From NCBI RefSeq assembly GCF_000340215.1, contig NW_006921532.1:9453172-9517171 (forward strand): 64,000 bases of DNA, given 5' to 3'. This document shows, piece after piece, positions 44,691-56,656 of the stretch (the first letter of the stretch is position 1; every line of letters starts with the position of its first letter). Both the position numbers and the translations under genes were made by a program. The notes beneath the pieces are model-generated. The model made no database searches. It was not told where the DNA came from and saw only the letters and a list, made by a program, of their open reading frames with translations. The DNA is from Pseudocercospora fijiensis CIRAD86. Taxonomy: Eukaryota; Ascomycota; Dothideomycetes; Mycosphaerellales; Mycosphaerellaceae.

Positions 44691-45989
44691 GAGATCGTAC
44701 AGCTCTGCACTGTACCTACCTCGCCGTCTGGCTAGACCGATCATCAATCGTCCGGTCAGCAGCAAGTCCAAAGACATCATGGCGCTGCCAACAGTGCCAA
44801 CAAAGCGTCCTTGGGCCTGCTCCTCCAAGCACGGTCATTTCACACCCGGCTTGTCGAGGACCGTACGAGTCGCCTTCGGGCGTATTGTAACAACACTGTA
44901 CGACGTGATAGCATTCAGCACAGCATTGCAAGCGAGCGAGCGTTGCATTAGAGGCATTTTTTTTTCATTTGTGTGTACTAGCTCAGCCGCATACAGGCGG
45001 GCCGGCCGGCATGTGTATGGGTATGGCGAGGACGGCACCTCGAAAAAATTGATTTGACCCGGAACAAGACTGCGAGGATTAGGAAAGGATCGGAAGGAAA
45101 GAAGAAAGAAGAAAGAAGAAAGGAGAAAGAAACTGGTCGTTCGCACAGACCAAGATGGGAATGTGTTTTGCTTATCATCACAGAAGCGTTGCTACCTCTG
45201 TCATGTTTTTTTTGAGCTGCAGCGACAGATACCCCCTGTTTATAAATAACAACTGTTGCCATGTTCACAACCGGAATTGTGCCTCAAAATTGCTCGCTTC
45301 TTTCAGTGCTCGAGCACTCAGCACTGATAACCTTCAGTGGAGACCGTTGCCGCTCTGACAACACAACTCAACGATGCACCGACGCTCACCGCATCACTCT
45401 TCTCGGTCGTGATGCCGGGTAGGGATGACTAAAGGCAGTACGCTGTGGCATAATGATGAGCGGACACAAGGGATGATATGCAGTGTTTCCAGCATGTTGG
45501 CAGTCTGCATTGTGGAACTGCGACTGCTGCCCTAGAATCAGCTCGCGGAAGCGGGCCATTTTCATGATCGGCTTGTGTGGACTGTATCGTCTGCAGAAGC
45601 AACGCGTAATAGTATGCCGATGTGCGTTAGGGACTGATGTGCTTTGGGTGTGACGATCATCGATGGTATGTCAAGAGTCCTGATGTTGACGACTTCTTAC
45701 CGCATTTTCACGCATTGACGTCTGGTTTGGTACAGTCACCTAAGGTCATTCCGTCTATCCGCTATCCGCTACATGTCGTTGGGTCACGTTGTCGCTTTGG
45801 CTTGGGGAGGTTGGGAGGGAAGTGGGAAGTCGAGTCGCCAGGTTCTTGGCTTGATCGGAGCTCGGACCGATCCTTGCTCTCCCCTTACCGACCGAGCTCC
45901 AAAATTTCGCCAACTTCACAGGCGCAAAACGTGAGCTTCGCGTAGTAAATAATCACACCGCACAGCATGCCTCTAATATAGGATTTGAC
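44691..45989. other. Intergenic spacer with purine tract
   Basis: 1.3 kb between the cyclin and UTP4. It has a poly-T run near 44957, a purine-only tract AGGAAAGGATCGG... then GAAGAAAGAAGAAAGAAG at about 45075-45130, and a second T run near 45207. No gene recognised. The last ~200 bp should hold the UTP4 promoter. Confidence 0.4.
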
Positions 45990-48671
45990 ATGGACGTCCA
46001 CCGCTCTCGCTTCGTACCCTTTCCGGTGCATGCCATCACCGCCGTCGCCTTCTCTAGAGCCACCGAGGAAACGAAACTTCCAGATGGCGTGCCGCAACCG
46101 ACTTTGCGACTAGCCATTGGACGAGATAATGGTCAAATCGAAATATGGAACGAGTTCACGGGTCGATGGGTGCAAGAGCGCATGTTCTCAGGAGACAAGA
46201 GTGTCGATGGCTTGGCGTGGACTCGGGAACCAGATGAGGTGGACTTCGAAGGCCAGCCAATACTAGGCCAATACCGGTTATTCAGCATTGCCTCATCACC
46301 ACATGTTCTCGAGTGGGACTTGAAGCGAGGCGATTTGAAAAAGAGGTCGACCGGTAATTTCAGCGAAGTTTGGTGTTTCGCTGTGCAGCCGAGACTGCCA
46401 CGAGACGGAAAGGCGGAGTCTAAATCGCAAGACTTGGTAGTTGGCTGCGGTGATGGGACGGTAGCGCTACTTTCGACAGCAGACGACGATCTCCAGTTTC
46501 AGCGCTTTCTGGCCAGAGTTTCGGGAAAGAGAGCGAAATGTATCAGCATCACGTACCAGAACCGAGATCGTATCGTGGCGGGCTTTGCCGACAGCAACAT
46601 CCGAGTCATCGACACACGTAACGGCAACATTGTCCGAACCATGAGCTTAGGTAGTGGGGTCCCTCCGGCACCCAAGAATAAGTTTGTGTGGAAGGTCAGA
46701 TGTCTACCGAACGGCGACATCGTATCTGGAGACTCGGATGGCGATGTCGTATTCTGGGACGGGAGGTCTTACTCTTTGAACCAGAAGATCAAAGGGCACG
46801 ACTCGGATTGCGTCGATATAGTGGCAGGGTCAGACGGAAAGACAGTAATCACAGGAAGTTTAGATGGGCGAGTCGCGGTGCATCACAACATCACGAATGC
46901 TAATGGACGAAAAACTTGGGTCAAGACGCACCATCGTAGGATCCATGCCAAGAGCGAAGTCAAAGCCATGGCAGCATATGACGGGAAAGACCTGAGCGTC
47001 GTCGTTTCCGGCGGCAGCGATTTTGCTCCAACCGTGATTCCAATACGCGACTACGGCAAAGCGGACCCCAGAAGCCTTTCACATCTTCCCCAAGCACAGT
47101 CGCCAGTTGTAAGTGCCCGCCGCGCAAGGCTTCTGGTAAGCTGGTGGGACAATAGTATCAGCATATGGCGAATTACTCGGCCACACGATGTCGAATTTGG
47201 TCCGGAGCCTCAACCTCCGCGCAAGCTGGTCGGCAAGCTCGTCCTGAAATCGAAGCAGTCGATAAACAGCGTGGCTATATCTGACGATGGCAAAGTATTG
47301 TGTGCCGCTACCGGCGCGGAACTAAAACTCTTCCAATTGAGAAGGTCACCAAGCTCACACACGATGGACTTCAAGCCTTTGGTGCTACCATCTGCACTAG
47401 CCACGGCAGGCACCCGTCTGGTGTGCTTCTCGCCAGATGGCAAATGGCTTGCAATTGTAAATCTCGACAATGAGGTCCATGTCCTACGCTTGGCTCAAGA
47501 TCCAGTAAAGCCCAAACGAATCACAGTGGTAAACGCAGATGCAGAGCTTGAGCGACGACATCGCACACCACTGGCGCAAAGTGCTTACAAAGGATATGAT
47601 GAGGCTATCACACGCCTTGCATTCTCCCACGATAGCTGTATCTTGGTAGCCAGTGACATATCGGGACATCTCGACTCCTGGGTACTGGAAGGTCACGAAG
47701 ATCTTACAGCGCCACAAATTGATATCACCAAGGACGACTCGAAACATGACGACTCAGATGAGTCGTCTTCGGACAGCTCCGACGATGAGGATGACCAAAT
47801 CTTTCTCTTCTATGGCCAGCATTGGACAGGCAACCCAGCTGCCCATCTCTTACCAAGATTGGATTCCGCGGCTCTTGTGCTGACATTCCGACCTTCGGCA
47901 TCATCATCATCGTCAGCAGCAGGCAGTGGAGCTATCAATGGCAATCCTGGCGTGCACGCTACACGGCACAATCCCCATGCTCATTCACACCAGCTTCCAC
48001 AAGGGCCCCATCGACTTTGGGTCATGACGACGAAGCATCAGATGTACGAATTCGACGTGCTCGAAGGACGCCTGAGTGATTGGAGCAGGAGAAATCCGAC
48101 TTCTTCATTGCCAGAGGACTTCAAAAAGCTCAAAGATCATGTCAAGGGCGCAGTGTGGGATGTTTCTGAGCACAGGGAACGTTTATGGCTTTACGGATCA
48201 TACTGGCTCTTCATGCTCAACGTCAAGGGTGACATTGCTCAAGCCTCCAAGAAGAGAAGACTCAGCAGCTCCGCAAGCGGCGGTATAAGCGGCAAAGCAC
48301 TCAAGAGGAGTGGCTCGTCGCAGTGGAACCGAGACGGCCTACCAAGTCGTGCGCTCCGATCTGAAAACGGCGTGACAATGGACCTTGATCTCGACGGACA
48401 GGCAGGCGACAACATGGATCTGGATGATGCAGAGAGTGATGCTGACGAGTTACGGCTCGCTCGTATCAGAGGCACGGACGAAGAAAACGTCAGCATTGTT
48501 GACTCACAGGCGGCGCAGGAGCGCAAATGGTGGTGCTCTTACAAGTATCGGTCAATTTTGGGCATGGTAGCCCTGGAAGATGAACAGCCAAGTTCGAGCG
48601 AGCAGGTGGAAGTAGTTATCGTCGAGCGCCCTTTGTGGGACGTGCAGGAAGGAACCAAGGGCTCGAAGTAG
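45990..48671 (+). CDS. UTP4: U3 snoRNP-associated WD40 protein Utp4 (cirhin)
   Basis: Subunit of the t-UTP/UTPA complex of the small-subunit processome, needed for 18S rRNA processing in the nucleolus. Single exon of 893 residues. It starts MDVHRSRFVPFPVHAITAVA, the family's opening with the first WD blade, and continues with LRLAIGRDNGQIEIWNEFTG, LFSIASSPHVLEWDLKRG, DRIVAGFADSNIRVIDTRNG, NGDIVSGDSDGDVVFWDGRS and GKTVITGSLDGRVAVH, forming two tandem propellers. An acidic insert (DESSSDSSDDEDDQIFLFYG) and a C-terminal region with the conserved KYRSILGMVALEDEQPSSSE and VVIVERPLWDV blocks close the protein. Length is close to that of other ascomycete Utp4 proteins. Confidence 0.93.
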   Translation: MDVHRSRFVPFPVHAITAVAFSRATEETKLPDGVPQPTLRLAIGRDNGQIEIWNEFTGRWVQERMFSGDKSVDGLAWTREPDEVDFEGQPILGQYRLFSIASSPHVLEWDLKRGDLKKRSTGNFSEVWCFAVQPRLPRDGKAESKSQDLVVGCGDGTVALLSTADDDLQFQRFLARVSGKRAKCISITYQNRDRIVAGFADSNIRVIDTRNGNIVRTMSLGSGVPPAPKNKFVWKVRCLPNGDIVSGDSDGDVVFWDGRSYSLNQKIKGHDSDCVDIVAGSDGKTVITGSLDGRVAVHHNITNANGRKTWVKTHHRRIHAKSEVKAMAAYDGKDLSVVVSGGSDFAPTVIPIRDYGKADPRSLSHLPQAQSPVVSARRARLLVSWWDNSISIWRITRPHDVEFGPEPQPPRKLVGKLVLKSKQSINSVAISDDGKVLCAATGAELKLFQLRRSPSSHTMDFKPLVLPSALATAGTRLVCFSPDGKWLAIVNLDNEVHVLRLAQDPVKPKRITVVNADAELERRHRTPLAQSAYKGYDEAITRLAFSHDSCILVASDISGHLDSWVLEGHEDLTAPQIDITKDDSKHDDSDESSSDSSDDEDDQIFLFYGQHWTGNPAAHLLPRLDSAALVLTFRPSASSSSSAAGSGAINGNPGVHATRHNPHAHSHQLPQGPHRLWVMTTKHQMYEFDVLEGRLSDWSRRNPTSSLPEDFKKLKDHVKGAVWDVSEHRERLWLYGSYWLFMLNVKGDIAQASKKRRLSSSASGGISGKALKRSGSSQWNRDGLPSRALRSENGVTMDLDLDGQAGDNMDLDDAESDADELRLARIRGTDEENVSIVDSQAAQERKWWCSYKYRSILGMVALEDEQPSSSEQVEVVIVERPLWDVQEGTKGSK

Positions 48672-49029
48672 GCAGTGGCTAAATTCAATCCGCTCCAATT
48701 TCGATCGCCGACTATGCTAGCCAGATCGCGGACAGTAGTATACTACCATTCGAACGATGACTGCCGACCAAGCATTCATGTTTCTGCTTTGCGCCGTGGA
48801 CATCAGGAAAGTGTAAAGTTGCATGTAAAAGAGGTAAATCAGTACTTCTCGTGCTTTGCTGTTCTATGTAACTATGCGCATGCATGCCATTTGATGGTCG
48901 TGGTATCATTTCAAAAGAAGGCGCATTCTTCGCGCGCGGCCACTGACACGGCTGTCCCAGATCCCCAACGCCAGCACTATGCAACGCACAAGAAGAAAAT
49001 GATGCTTATCCCTTCCCATAACATGACCC
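48672..49029. other. Intergenic, convergent 3' ends
   Basis: 358 bp between the ends of UTP4 and the SUR7-family gene. Nothing else seen. Confidence 0.4.
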
Positions 49030-50162
49030 TTAGTTATTATGTCTGTACGGCTCATACCCAACGCCGCCCTGATGCGCACTGTACGGCGCAGGCTGCTGGT
49101 ATTCATGAAGAGGAACCTGATCACCATGATCATGTCCCCCAATATATGGAGAAGCGACTCGTTCATAATCACCTCCAGTCTTCTCAACCTTCAAGCCTCG
49201 TCCACGAGCATACTCCCCATATCCTTGTCCCTTTGGCTCGGCGTTCCAGAGTCCTCCCTTGTTGCTTTTATGGTGCGGGTTGCTGCGTCCAGAGCAGCAA
49301 CACATGGACATCGACCAGAAGAGTGTTGCGGCCCAGGAGAATGCTACGCCGAGCCAGCCTGCTACTAGAGCGTTGTGGCCCATGGAGAGTTTTATGTTGT
49401 AGTCTTCGAAGACTTTGTTGAGGGCGCCGACGAGGACGGAGAAGAGGATTGTCGAGGTTAGGACGGCGGCGATTGTGAAGAAGGAGCTTACGGCGGAGAG
49501 GATCCAGGTGAAGAGACTGCCCCAGCGGCTGAAGAGGGCGAGGATTCCAACGATGATTGTTGCGAGGGTGGTCCAGAAACTAGTGCACAGTCAGCATGTC
49601 TGTCCAATTGGCGATTGGTGACAGTCATGTCGGATTGTTCTCACCTGACTTGGTATGCAATAAACATCCACTTCGCGACCTTCCTGTACGCATCCAATGC
49701 CTTCTTTCCACTCTTTCCAAGCAGCTCATTTTCAAGTTCGCCAATATTGTTCACAGCGTTGTTGACAGCAGACTCGATGGCGTTATCCGCGGAGGATGTC
49801 GAGGTCGCAATACCGGTGGTATTCAATTGCCAAACATCGATGGGGTCGAAAACGAATTGCGCCTCGCGCTTCGAGCATTTGGTATCGCTGCCGTCGGTGT
49901 TGTTCGAGGAGCAGTAGTTCCAGAGGTAGACATTATAGATTTCGGCAACACCTCCAGCAGTCTTGATGTCTCCAATGGCTGTGGTGAGAGCCGAGTTACT
50001 TGAGCCTCCGCTGACGTCGAGGTCGGTCAAGTTGGCTCGGAAGAAGTAGTAGCTGTCGAGTGTGTTCCAGCCGGCAACTTCGATGAGAACGAGGGCGATG
50101 AAGCTAGCAATGGTCAAAGCCATAGGCGTGAATATACACGCCAGTCGTCCAGCTTTCCCCAT
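49030..50162 (-). CDS. SUR7/PalI-family four-helix membrane protein
   Basis: Exons 49645-50162 and 49030-49579 (65-bp intron, GTGAGA...CTGAC...CACTAG) give 355 residues. The first membrane helix (LACIFTPMALTIASFIALVL) is followed by a long extracellular loop with a cysteine pair (LWNYCSSNNTDGSDTKCSKR) and three further helices in exons 1 and 2 (KWMFIAYQVSFWTTLATIIV, SSFFTIAAVLTSTILFSVLV, NALVAGWLGVAFSWAATLFW). A CCCCS cluster and a cytosolic tail with many Gly, His and Tyr residues end it. The layout is that of the SUR7/PalI family, which sits at the plasma membrane in eisosome/MCC patches (Sur7) or in alkaline pH sensing (PalI/Rim9). The tail is much shorter than in typical PalI, so a Sur7/Pun1-type role is more likely. 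Confidence 0.85.
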
Positions 50163-51412
50163 GACTGCGGTGGTCCGGTGTCCGAGCAGCTCCTAGAAAT
50201 GATTCTGCTGTGAGGTAAGATGCCGCTCTTCGACGCACTCAGTGAAAGGAAACGACAGTGAGTTGATGGTGGGAGCAGTAGGAGAGAGTAGGAGAAAGGG
50301 AAGATGAGACAAACAGGCGGGAGGTATATGATTTGTTTGCGATCTTTAGCCCAGGAAGTGCATCATCCATCATCCATCATCGCCCAGCGTGCTGCGGCAG
50401 GCGGCAGGCGGCAGGCGGCAGGCCCGTGCTAAACAGAATACAGGGACCCTGCCCTGCCCTGCCCGCTGCCCGCCTTGGATAATAATCAATTCTTCAGCCC
50501 CGCAATCGCAAGGCAGTTCCAATATCAAGCGAAGACAGCACTACACAGCCAGCCTACAGTCAAGAGCCTTGCACGCTTTCGATGTGCCTTTCGCATTTCG
50601 CTACAGTCCAGCACCACGAATGCCAAGCTTGCGGGTCTTTGGTTGCCGCCTTCTGAAACACCCGACCATTGCCACACAGCCGCGTGCAGACATGACGACT
50701 ACCTAGTCCTGGAGTCACTGTCGCGGTGCGAATACAGATTTTTCCATCTCAGCCCAGCCCTCCCTGTTTCGTGGCGATTGCGTAAGCTCCCAGAATAGAG
50801 TCGAGCATCCTGAAACTTGAAGGCTGCAGAGCCGACCGTGGCCTTGGCGTGCAAGCAAGCAAGGCTCTTAGTACGCATGTCTGTGCCTCCACGCTCGGTC
50901 GTGAACATCTAGTAGTCACCACCAGTCAGAGCGACAGCCTTGGGAGTGGCGAGAAATGCCTGTTTTGAAGGTCAAGATCGCGACTGTTTGTCGCTTTTAA
51001 TCATATAAGCTACGCTACGCTACTTCCTCCACTCCAACTTTAGACACTAGCAGACTCCTCGCCAATGCCACCCAGAGGTATCATCCCATGAGTAGTGAAA
51101 GACGTTATCCGTTATTCCTGATATGCATGCCCATCGCTGTAGTCCCCCTACACATCTGCATCGTCCACTCCAATTGCTCCGACAACTCCGCGCCAAGATA
51201 TAAGAAACTCGATGAACCCAGCTGTCTCCCACAGCCCGGGCCTTGAAGAACATATGAAATGTCGAAAGAACAGGGTATGAAAGCAGATCCAAGATGCGCC
51301 GATGCTAGGCCAGATCGCGAAAACATCTCAAGAAGTGAAGTGAATAATAGTAGTAACGTGCAACGACCAGTCAGCAGCTGGGCCAAAAGGTTTTCGTGCA
51401 AGCGAAGTCGAA
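50163..51412. other. Intergenic spacer with simple repeats
   Basis: 1.25 kb between two minus-strand genes. A CATCATC run (50362-50382) and a GGCAGGC run (50396-50421) occur next to each other in the SUR7-family gene's upstream region. No gene recognised. Confidence 0.4.
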
Positions 51413-52888
51413 TTATTGTTGTCGTTGGTCCGCCGACAAATTGCTGCCGTGTCGTCGTGCGTCTCGCTGACGAGCACGTTCTGCCTGCCGACTCTCCGCC
51501 GCCTTTTGTGCGTCAGGGTCGGTCCGCTGTATGTCGCTCTTCTCGCTGTCTCCACCTGGAAGGATCCGGCTGACATTGTAAGCAAGAGCTTCGATGATAT
51601 TCTTGCGGAACTCGGCATCCTCTCTCATGTCTTCGGCGTTGAGACGGAAGCGTTCCTTCTTGTCCATATCACGCCGCCGCATGGCACGAATCTCTCCGAG
51701 GATGTGAAGCAGCACGCCCTCGGGGCATCTGTTGCGAGGTGCGCCATGTTCGGCAGGGTTGCGAACATATCGACGTGTCACGTCTTGAGCGCCATCGGCA
51801 GAGAACGCAATGCAATACGAGAGCTTCTTGCCCCATCCTGGAAAGATGTTAGACCATGTATGAGAGACCATGTTGGCGGGAAGCTTACCTTGAGTGTAGA
51901 GCATTGGCGCATCCCATGCCTCTTCACAGCAGTCGACATGCACCCATCTCTTACGATGCGCGCTGTACACTTCAGTCCAGACATGGTCCTCGGCATTCCA
52001 CACCCATCGTACACGGCTACCCATTGCTCGGCACAGCATAGTGAAGCAGTTCGCCCACTCGCCAACACGACCTCGCCTTGTGTCAAGGAGGACAAAAGCG
52101 TCGTTATATCGCGGGAATCGTTCGAATGACTGGCACAGCTGGTTGCTGCATTGGTAGAGCTCGACCCGGTTGGCTCCGCAAGCAGACTCCTCCGGAATGG
52201 GAGCGACCATGCCTTTGCCAATGGTTGGAGCATGACATGTTGAGCATTTTGGGTTGTTGACCCATTGGAAAAAGTCGTTTCGGAACCACTTCATCAGTGC
52301 TCGTATCACGCAGTCCTGGTAGCCCCACGCAGGCTTGTGATTGCTTCCTAACGAAGCAGCTTCGGCTTGGAATAGGTCCGACTCTTCCTGTGCTTCATCG
52401 TATATTCTTTGCAACGGAATCTTCGCCAATGCCTCATCCAACAGTCCTGGGTTCTCCCACTTGCACGGCGTATTCGATAATGAGATGAGCATGTTGCGGA
52501 ATCGTAGAGACTTGTTGTCGGTTGGCGGGGTCGGCACGGTCGGGATATTCTTCAAGGATGAGTATGCTGGAGGTGGTGATCGTGGAGGCGCAATGCCTTC
52601 GTGGGGTTGTTGCACATCTGGTACTGCTGGGGCTGTCCTGGTGGGCGGCGCTGGAGCGTCTCGAGACGGAAGCGGCGGGGTGGCCTGCGAGGGCACGACG
52701 ACCAATTCGGTGCGCCGCGATGATGAGCGCCGTATTGAGCCTGGTCTGCTGCTGAGCTCATTCATGCGCTTGGTGGAGAGAGTTCGTCGGAATTGTGATG
52801 TCAAGTCGGCCGCCCAATTCTCTGGGAGCGGTTGCTGAGAGGGTACTGGCTTCCGCTTGGGAACGCCATTGTTGAACCCGTCCATCAT
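51413..52888 (-). CDS. PNG1: PNG1-like peptide:N-glycanase homolog with catalytic Cys replaced
   Basis: Exons 51889-52888 and 51413-51837 give 474 residues. The 51-bp intron (51838-51888, GTAAGC...TTTCCAG) is a multiple of three and has no stop, so the sequence also reads straight through it; splicing restores [16 protein letters not shown]. The transglutaminase-like core has a zinc site (CSTC and CSNQLC), then [30 protein letters not shown] and [15 protein letters not shown]. In active enzymes the first block reads G-R-C-G-E-W; here the cysteine is valine (near residue 275) while the His (near 301) and Asp (near 317) remain. Loss of this cysteine is known in filamentous ascomycetes such as Neurospora, where PNG1 lacks deglycosylating activity but matters for polarity. 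The start at 52888 follows a non-family upstream extension to 53020. Confidence 0.92.
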   Translation of the reverse strand: MMDGFNNGVPKRKPVPSQQPLPENWAADLTSQFRRTLSTKRMNELSSRPGSIRRSSSRRTELVVVPSQATPPLPSRDAPAPPTRTAPAVPDVQQPHEGIAPPRSPPPAYSSLKNIPTVPTPPTDNKSLRFRNMLISLSNTPCKWENPGLLDEALAKIPLQRIYDEAQEESDLFQAEAASLGSNHKPAWGYQDCVIRALMKWFRNDFFQWVNNPKCSTCHAPTIGKGMVAPIPEESACGANRVELYQCSNQLCQSFERFPRYNDAFVLLDTRRGRVGEWANCFTMLCRAMGSRVRWVWNAEDHVWTEVYSAHRKRWVHVDCCEEAWDAPMLYTQGKLPANMVSHTWSNIFPGWGKKLSYCIAFSADGAQDVTRRYVRNPAEHGAPRNRCPEGVLLHILGEIRAMRRRDMDKKERFRLNAEDMREDAEFRKNIIEALAYNVSRILPGGDSEKSDIQRTDPDAQKAAESRQAERARQRDARRHGSNLSADQRQQ

Positions 52889-54442
52889 GATGCGCGCCTC
52901 GCGTGTGTATTGGTATGTCGGTGTCGAAGGTGTGAGTCGCAGGAGTGAAGTGGTCGAGTGTTGCGCTGCGATGCGCTTTCGGATGATGTGCAGGCGCGGG
53001 CGCGGGCAGTGCTGAGACACTGCGTGTGGGTGGCGTGGCGGTGTTTAGTCCTACCGTAGAATGCGCGCTCCCGTCGAGCTGGCGGCGTGATGGCAGCGTT
53101 GTTGTCGCGGGGGACAGCAGAGACGTGCACCGGCTTCTGCAGTGTGGACGGTGGTGAAGAGATGAGCGGCAGTGGGAGAGTAGGTAGCATGTCTGCTACG
53201 CTACCAACAAGGGGATTACGCGGTCTTCCCTTCCACGCCAGCACGCCAGAGAGAGAGAGGGTCCGTGCGAGCCAAGATGCTGACGACGACTGCCTCGTCA
53301 AAAATGGCGGACACTCTCACACGCACACGCACAAAGCGTGGACTGCACCTGATGCTGCCATGTTACGATGCTGCTGTCGCTACGCAGCGCCATCGGACGT
53401 CGAGCGTCAACGTACACCTCATTATTACTTCTGCTTGTCTGCCTGTCGGGCTGTCTGGCAGGAGCATCCTGAGTCGACTGTTAGGGTTGCCTTGGCATCA
53501 CGCAGCCCCATATACCTGGACCATCTCCACCGATCCGCTCTTCGCTCTGCGCGAGTGCTACTGTGCTGCTGTACCACGCAGCCGCACTCGTGCGCTCTCT
53601 ATTATTCACGCCGAGAAGTCCACAGCACTCCTCTCCTGATGTTCTTGCTACTACTGTGCCCTTCTGACCGTCTGGCCCTGCTCTTGTCGGCACTCAGGAG
53701 GCCAGGGTCTAGAGTCTAGACATGGATCCTCAACTCTCTCCAGTGTCCACGCGAGGAGACCAGGTTACACCTTCTTCTGTCGAGTCAGCTTGGCGTGTCG
53801 AACGCGTGTCACTCCAGCTGCTTGCTACTTCTGACTTCCGACACCTGAATCAAAATTTGATCAACATTCGTGCTGATACATAGCCTCCCGTCAGAATCGC
53901 AGCCTTCTTGGAGCACAGAAATCGTGCAGACTCATCATGATCATGTCGCCGGTCACGGCGGCAGATCTTCATCGGGACCAATGATAGGCTGAGCTTTGTT
54001 ATACGACTTGCATGGTGAATCTGTGACGCAAGCTCATCTGACCACGTGCATACAATTACAGCCAAGATATCGCACTCTGATGCCGACACCTTCTTCCAAC
54101 ATGTCCATATCATCGCATTTTAGGCAACGGCTTGCGTGGAAGCAGTCGACGATGAGTCTCGAAGACCTTCCCTTGCATCGGCATATTCTGTTCTGCTTAC
54201 GAAGCCCTCAGTATCGCACACTATGCTCGCAGAAACGGGCCCCCTGTTCAGCGGGCCTTCACTTCCTGTGTAGGTCAGGATTTATTGATTCGTAGGCAGA
54301 GCGGCATCGAGCTTAGCAGTGCAAAAGCTTGGTATTGAGTGACCCACAGGATAGCAATTCTCTGCGCAGAACCAGTTTCCGTTTGTCTGAGCTTGTACAG
54401 CTGGCCCTAGCTCTTCTCAACCTGAAGACAAGACGCGCGACC
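52889..54442. other. Intergenic spacer
   Basis: 1.55 kb between the PNG1 start and the 3' end of the LtrA-like gene. A plus-strand frame of 210 codons (53087-53719) is rich in Cys, Arg and Ser, unlike a normal protein, and overlaps the PNG1 promoter; I regard it as chance. No repeat or RNA gene recognised. Confidence 0.4.
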
Positions 54443-56656
54443 TCAAGGGCCAACAGTACAACCACTGTTCTTATTCTTGTCCTTGATCAACATATCGATG
54501 TCTACTTCCTTCCCACCCTGGAGCATTGCTCTGAGATCTTTCTTGCCGCAATTGCCAAAATATTGACAAGTCGTAGTCCTACCGAATAGCTTGTCGTGTA
54601 CATTAGAAGCGGCCCATAGCTCCAAGCATAGGAGTAATACCAAAAGCCCCGTGACGGTGCCAATCAGATCTAGCGAGTCTAGGCTATGAGCTAACGGTAA
54701 GCAGATGAGGATGACGGCGACTGAAATGCGGAAGATCAACCGGAACTTCTTCGTCAATCGAACTCTGCCTTCCTGCTCACGGTGGATGTGAGAAATGGAG
54801 ATCAAAGCCATAAAGAGGAGAGCAAGACCAAAACCACCGCAGTAGAACCAGCGGATCCCAACCGGTATGTGATCGCTCAGATGTTCTGCTCGCTCCTGGT
54901 ATGTTTCTGTGAGCCAGTCGATATGAGAATTGGGCGAATCCGGCGCGATCACAAGTCTTGACAATCCAGCTCCGCCAAGAACGAAGGTCATGATAAATGG
55001 CAGGTGCGCAAAAGACCATGCGAAAGCACTCATCTTTTGTCGACGAATGGCATGCATAAGCAGATTCGAGCCATCAATCTCAAAGTACATCCAGTTGAAG
55101 ATGAAGCACTGGATGAGACCTAAAATTCCCTTGCCATAGAAGGAGTCGATGCCGTTGACTGCGCTTTGGTATAGAATCGCTACGACTGTGTAGCCGAACA
55201 CCAGCGATACGAAGGCATTTGTTCGCTCGGTTCTGTGCTCGATGTTGATCGCAGGATAGACTTGGAATTTGGCGCTGAACCACTCCCAAGCTGCAGCTTT
55301 TGTCAGTAGAGGCTCCTCAAGGCAGGCGCTATGGAGAGAATTGGCAATCATACCTTTGCCTCCGATCATATGAGTGACTAATTGTAGCCAGACATAACCA
55401 ATGGAGCCAACAACGTCGACGAACAATGCACACCAAATCAAAGCAAGCTGATCGGGCCACGCCACATGAATTGAAGCGATCCAGAGGCCAGCACCGACAA
55501 GCACAATATAAAAATGCAAGATCATTGCACTTCTGATCATCGGAATAAAGTAGGCGCACAGAAGTAGGTACAGGCCCATAAACAACCTCGCTGCTAGATA
55601 GAATCCGATCAATCTGGAACTCGAGTCAGTAAGGCCATTCTCAGTAACAGCGCAGCTTACTCACGTTGCATATGACTCCTCAAATGCACTGACGATATTA
55701 GTCGTGTAGCCGAACAAACACGCAAGCAAGAAAAGGATGGAGACCCTCTGGAAAACGTCGTCGGTTTCGAACCACGAGATGAACAGGCTCATGTCGTTCC
55801 AGATCTTATAGGATAGCGTGAAAGTGATCACGAAGTGAAGAAGCGAGAGTCCAGTTGGGTCCTCAGAAGTGATATCGCCATTGATCTGCAGAATACCGAC
55901 GTATAACAAATCTACGAAGAGTTCAAAGGATTGGACCTCTTCGCTTCCTGCGGACCTCCAGAGGATACCATTGTGGAAGTACTGGCGAAGCGTAGGTATC
56001 TTGAAGAGGCGAAGAGGTGTCGCGAAACCTCTTTCGCAAGGAGATCTACGCAGGAATCAACAAATCTGCAATGCACACAGCATCGCGAAGCGAAGACTGA
56101 AAACTTACTGCTGTTTCTCATGCATACTCGAATGCGGAGTCGCAGAACCAGAAGCACTCGGGCTCTCATCCTCATCATCGTAACTTCGAACGTTCGCATT
56201 ATATCCGAAACGATTGAAATGTGCTTCCAGAGCTACGCCATGGCTCGTGACACGATCAAGCTCGTTCGAAAGGGCATCGAGCTCGTTGTGAATGTCTGCG
56301 AAGCGGTCATAGACTTCCCGGTGCTGCATTCGAAGCGACTCTCTTCGGTCCTCATGATGGCTTTGCGCTTCTCGTAGCGCGTCCAGATGCTCCGAGGTTC
56401 CAGAGATGTATACGTCGAATTCGTGGTCTTGGTGAATTTCACCTAACCTTTTCTTGAGCTGATCGGCTTCTTCTGGTGAGGCTGCTATGTGGATTTTCTT
56501 GCCATTGGGATGGACGAATTGGCGTAATCGCTCGCGAAGCCGAGCTGTATGGTGGTGGCGCCCCTGGGCGTGTTGAGAAATATGGTCGTCGGATTTCAGG
56601 CCAGCTACTGCGAGGTTTTGTTTCTCGAGGTCTCCGGAGACAGGAGAAGTGGACAT
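54443..56656 (-). CDS. LtrA-like (low temperature requirement A) multi-pass membrane protein
   Basis: Three exons (56109-56656, 55665-56045, 54443-55613) join in frame to 699 residues. The first 180 or so residues are soluble, charged and probably coiled (EEADQLKKRLGEIHQDHEFD; QHREVYDRFADIHNELDALS). The LtrA domain begins in exon 2 with FELFVDLLYVGILQINGDIT, a hallmark of the family, and continues with about ten hydrophobic helices, for example HFVITFTLSYKIWNDMSLFI, MILHFYIVLVGAGLWIASIH and FIMTFVLGGAGLSRLVIAPD. Intron 1 is 63 bp (GTAAGT...GCGTAG) and intron 2 is 51 bp (GTGAGT...TTCCAG). LtrA was named in Listeria for growth in the cold; fungal members have no established function. The acceptor of intron 1 was picked because nearer ones leave an in-frame stop. 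Confidence 0.85.

Noticed and set aside
53087..53719. 210-codon plus-strand frame upstream of PNG1
   Set aside because: Composition is Cys/Arg/Ser-rich and unlike a folded protein, with no recognisable motif, and it overlaps the PNG1 promoter region.
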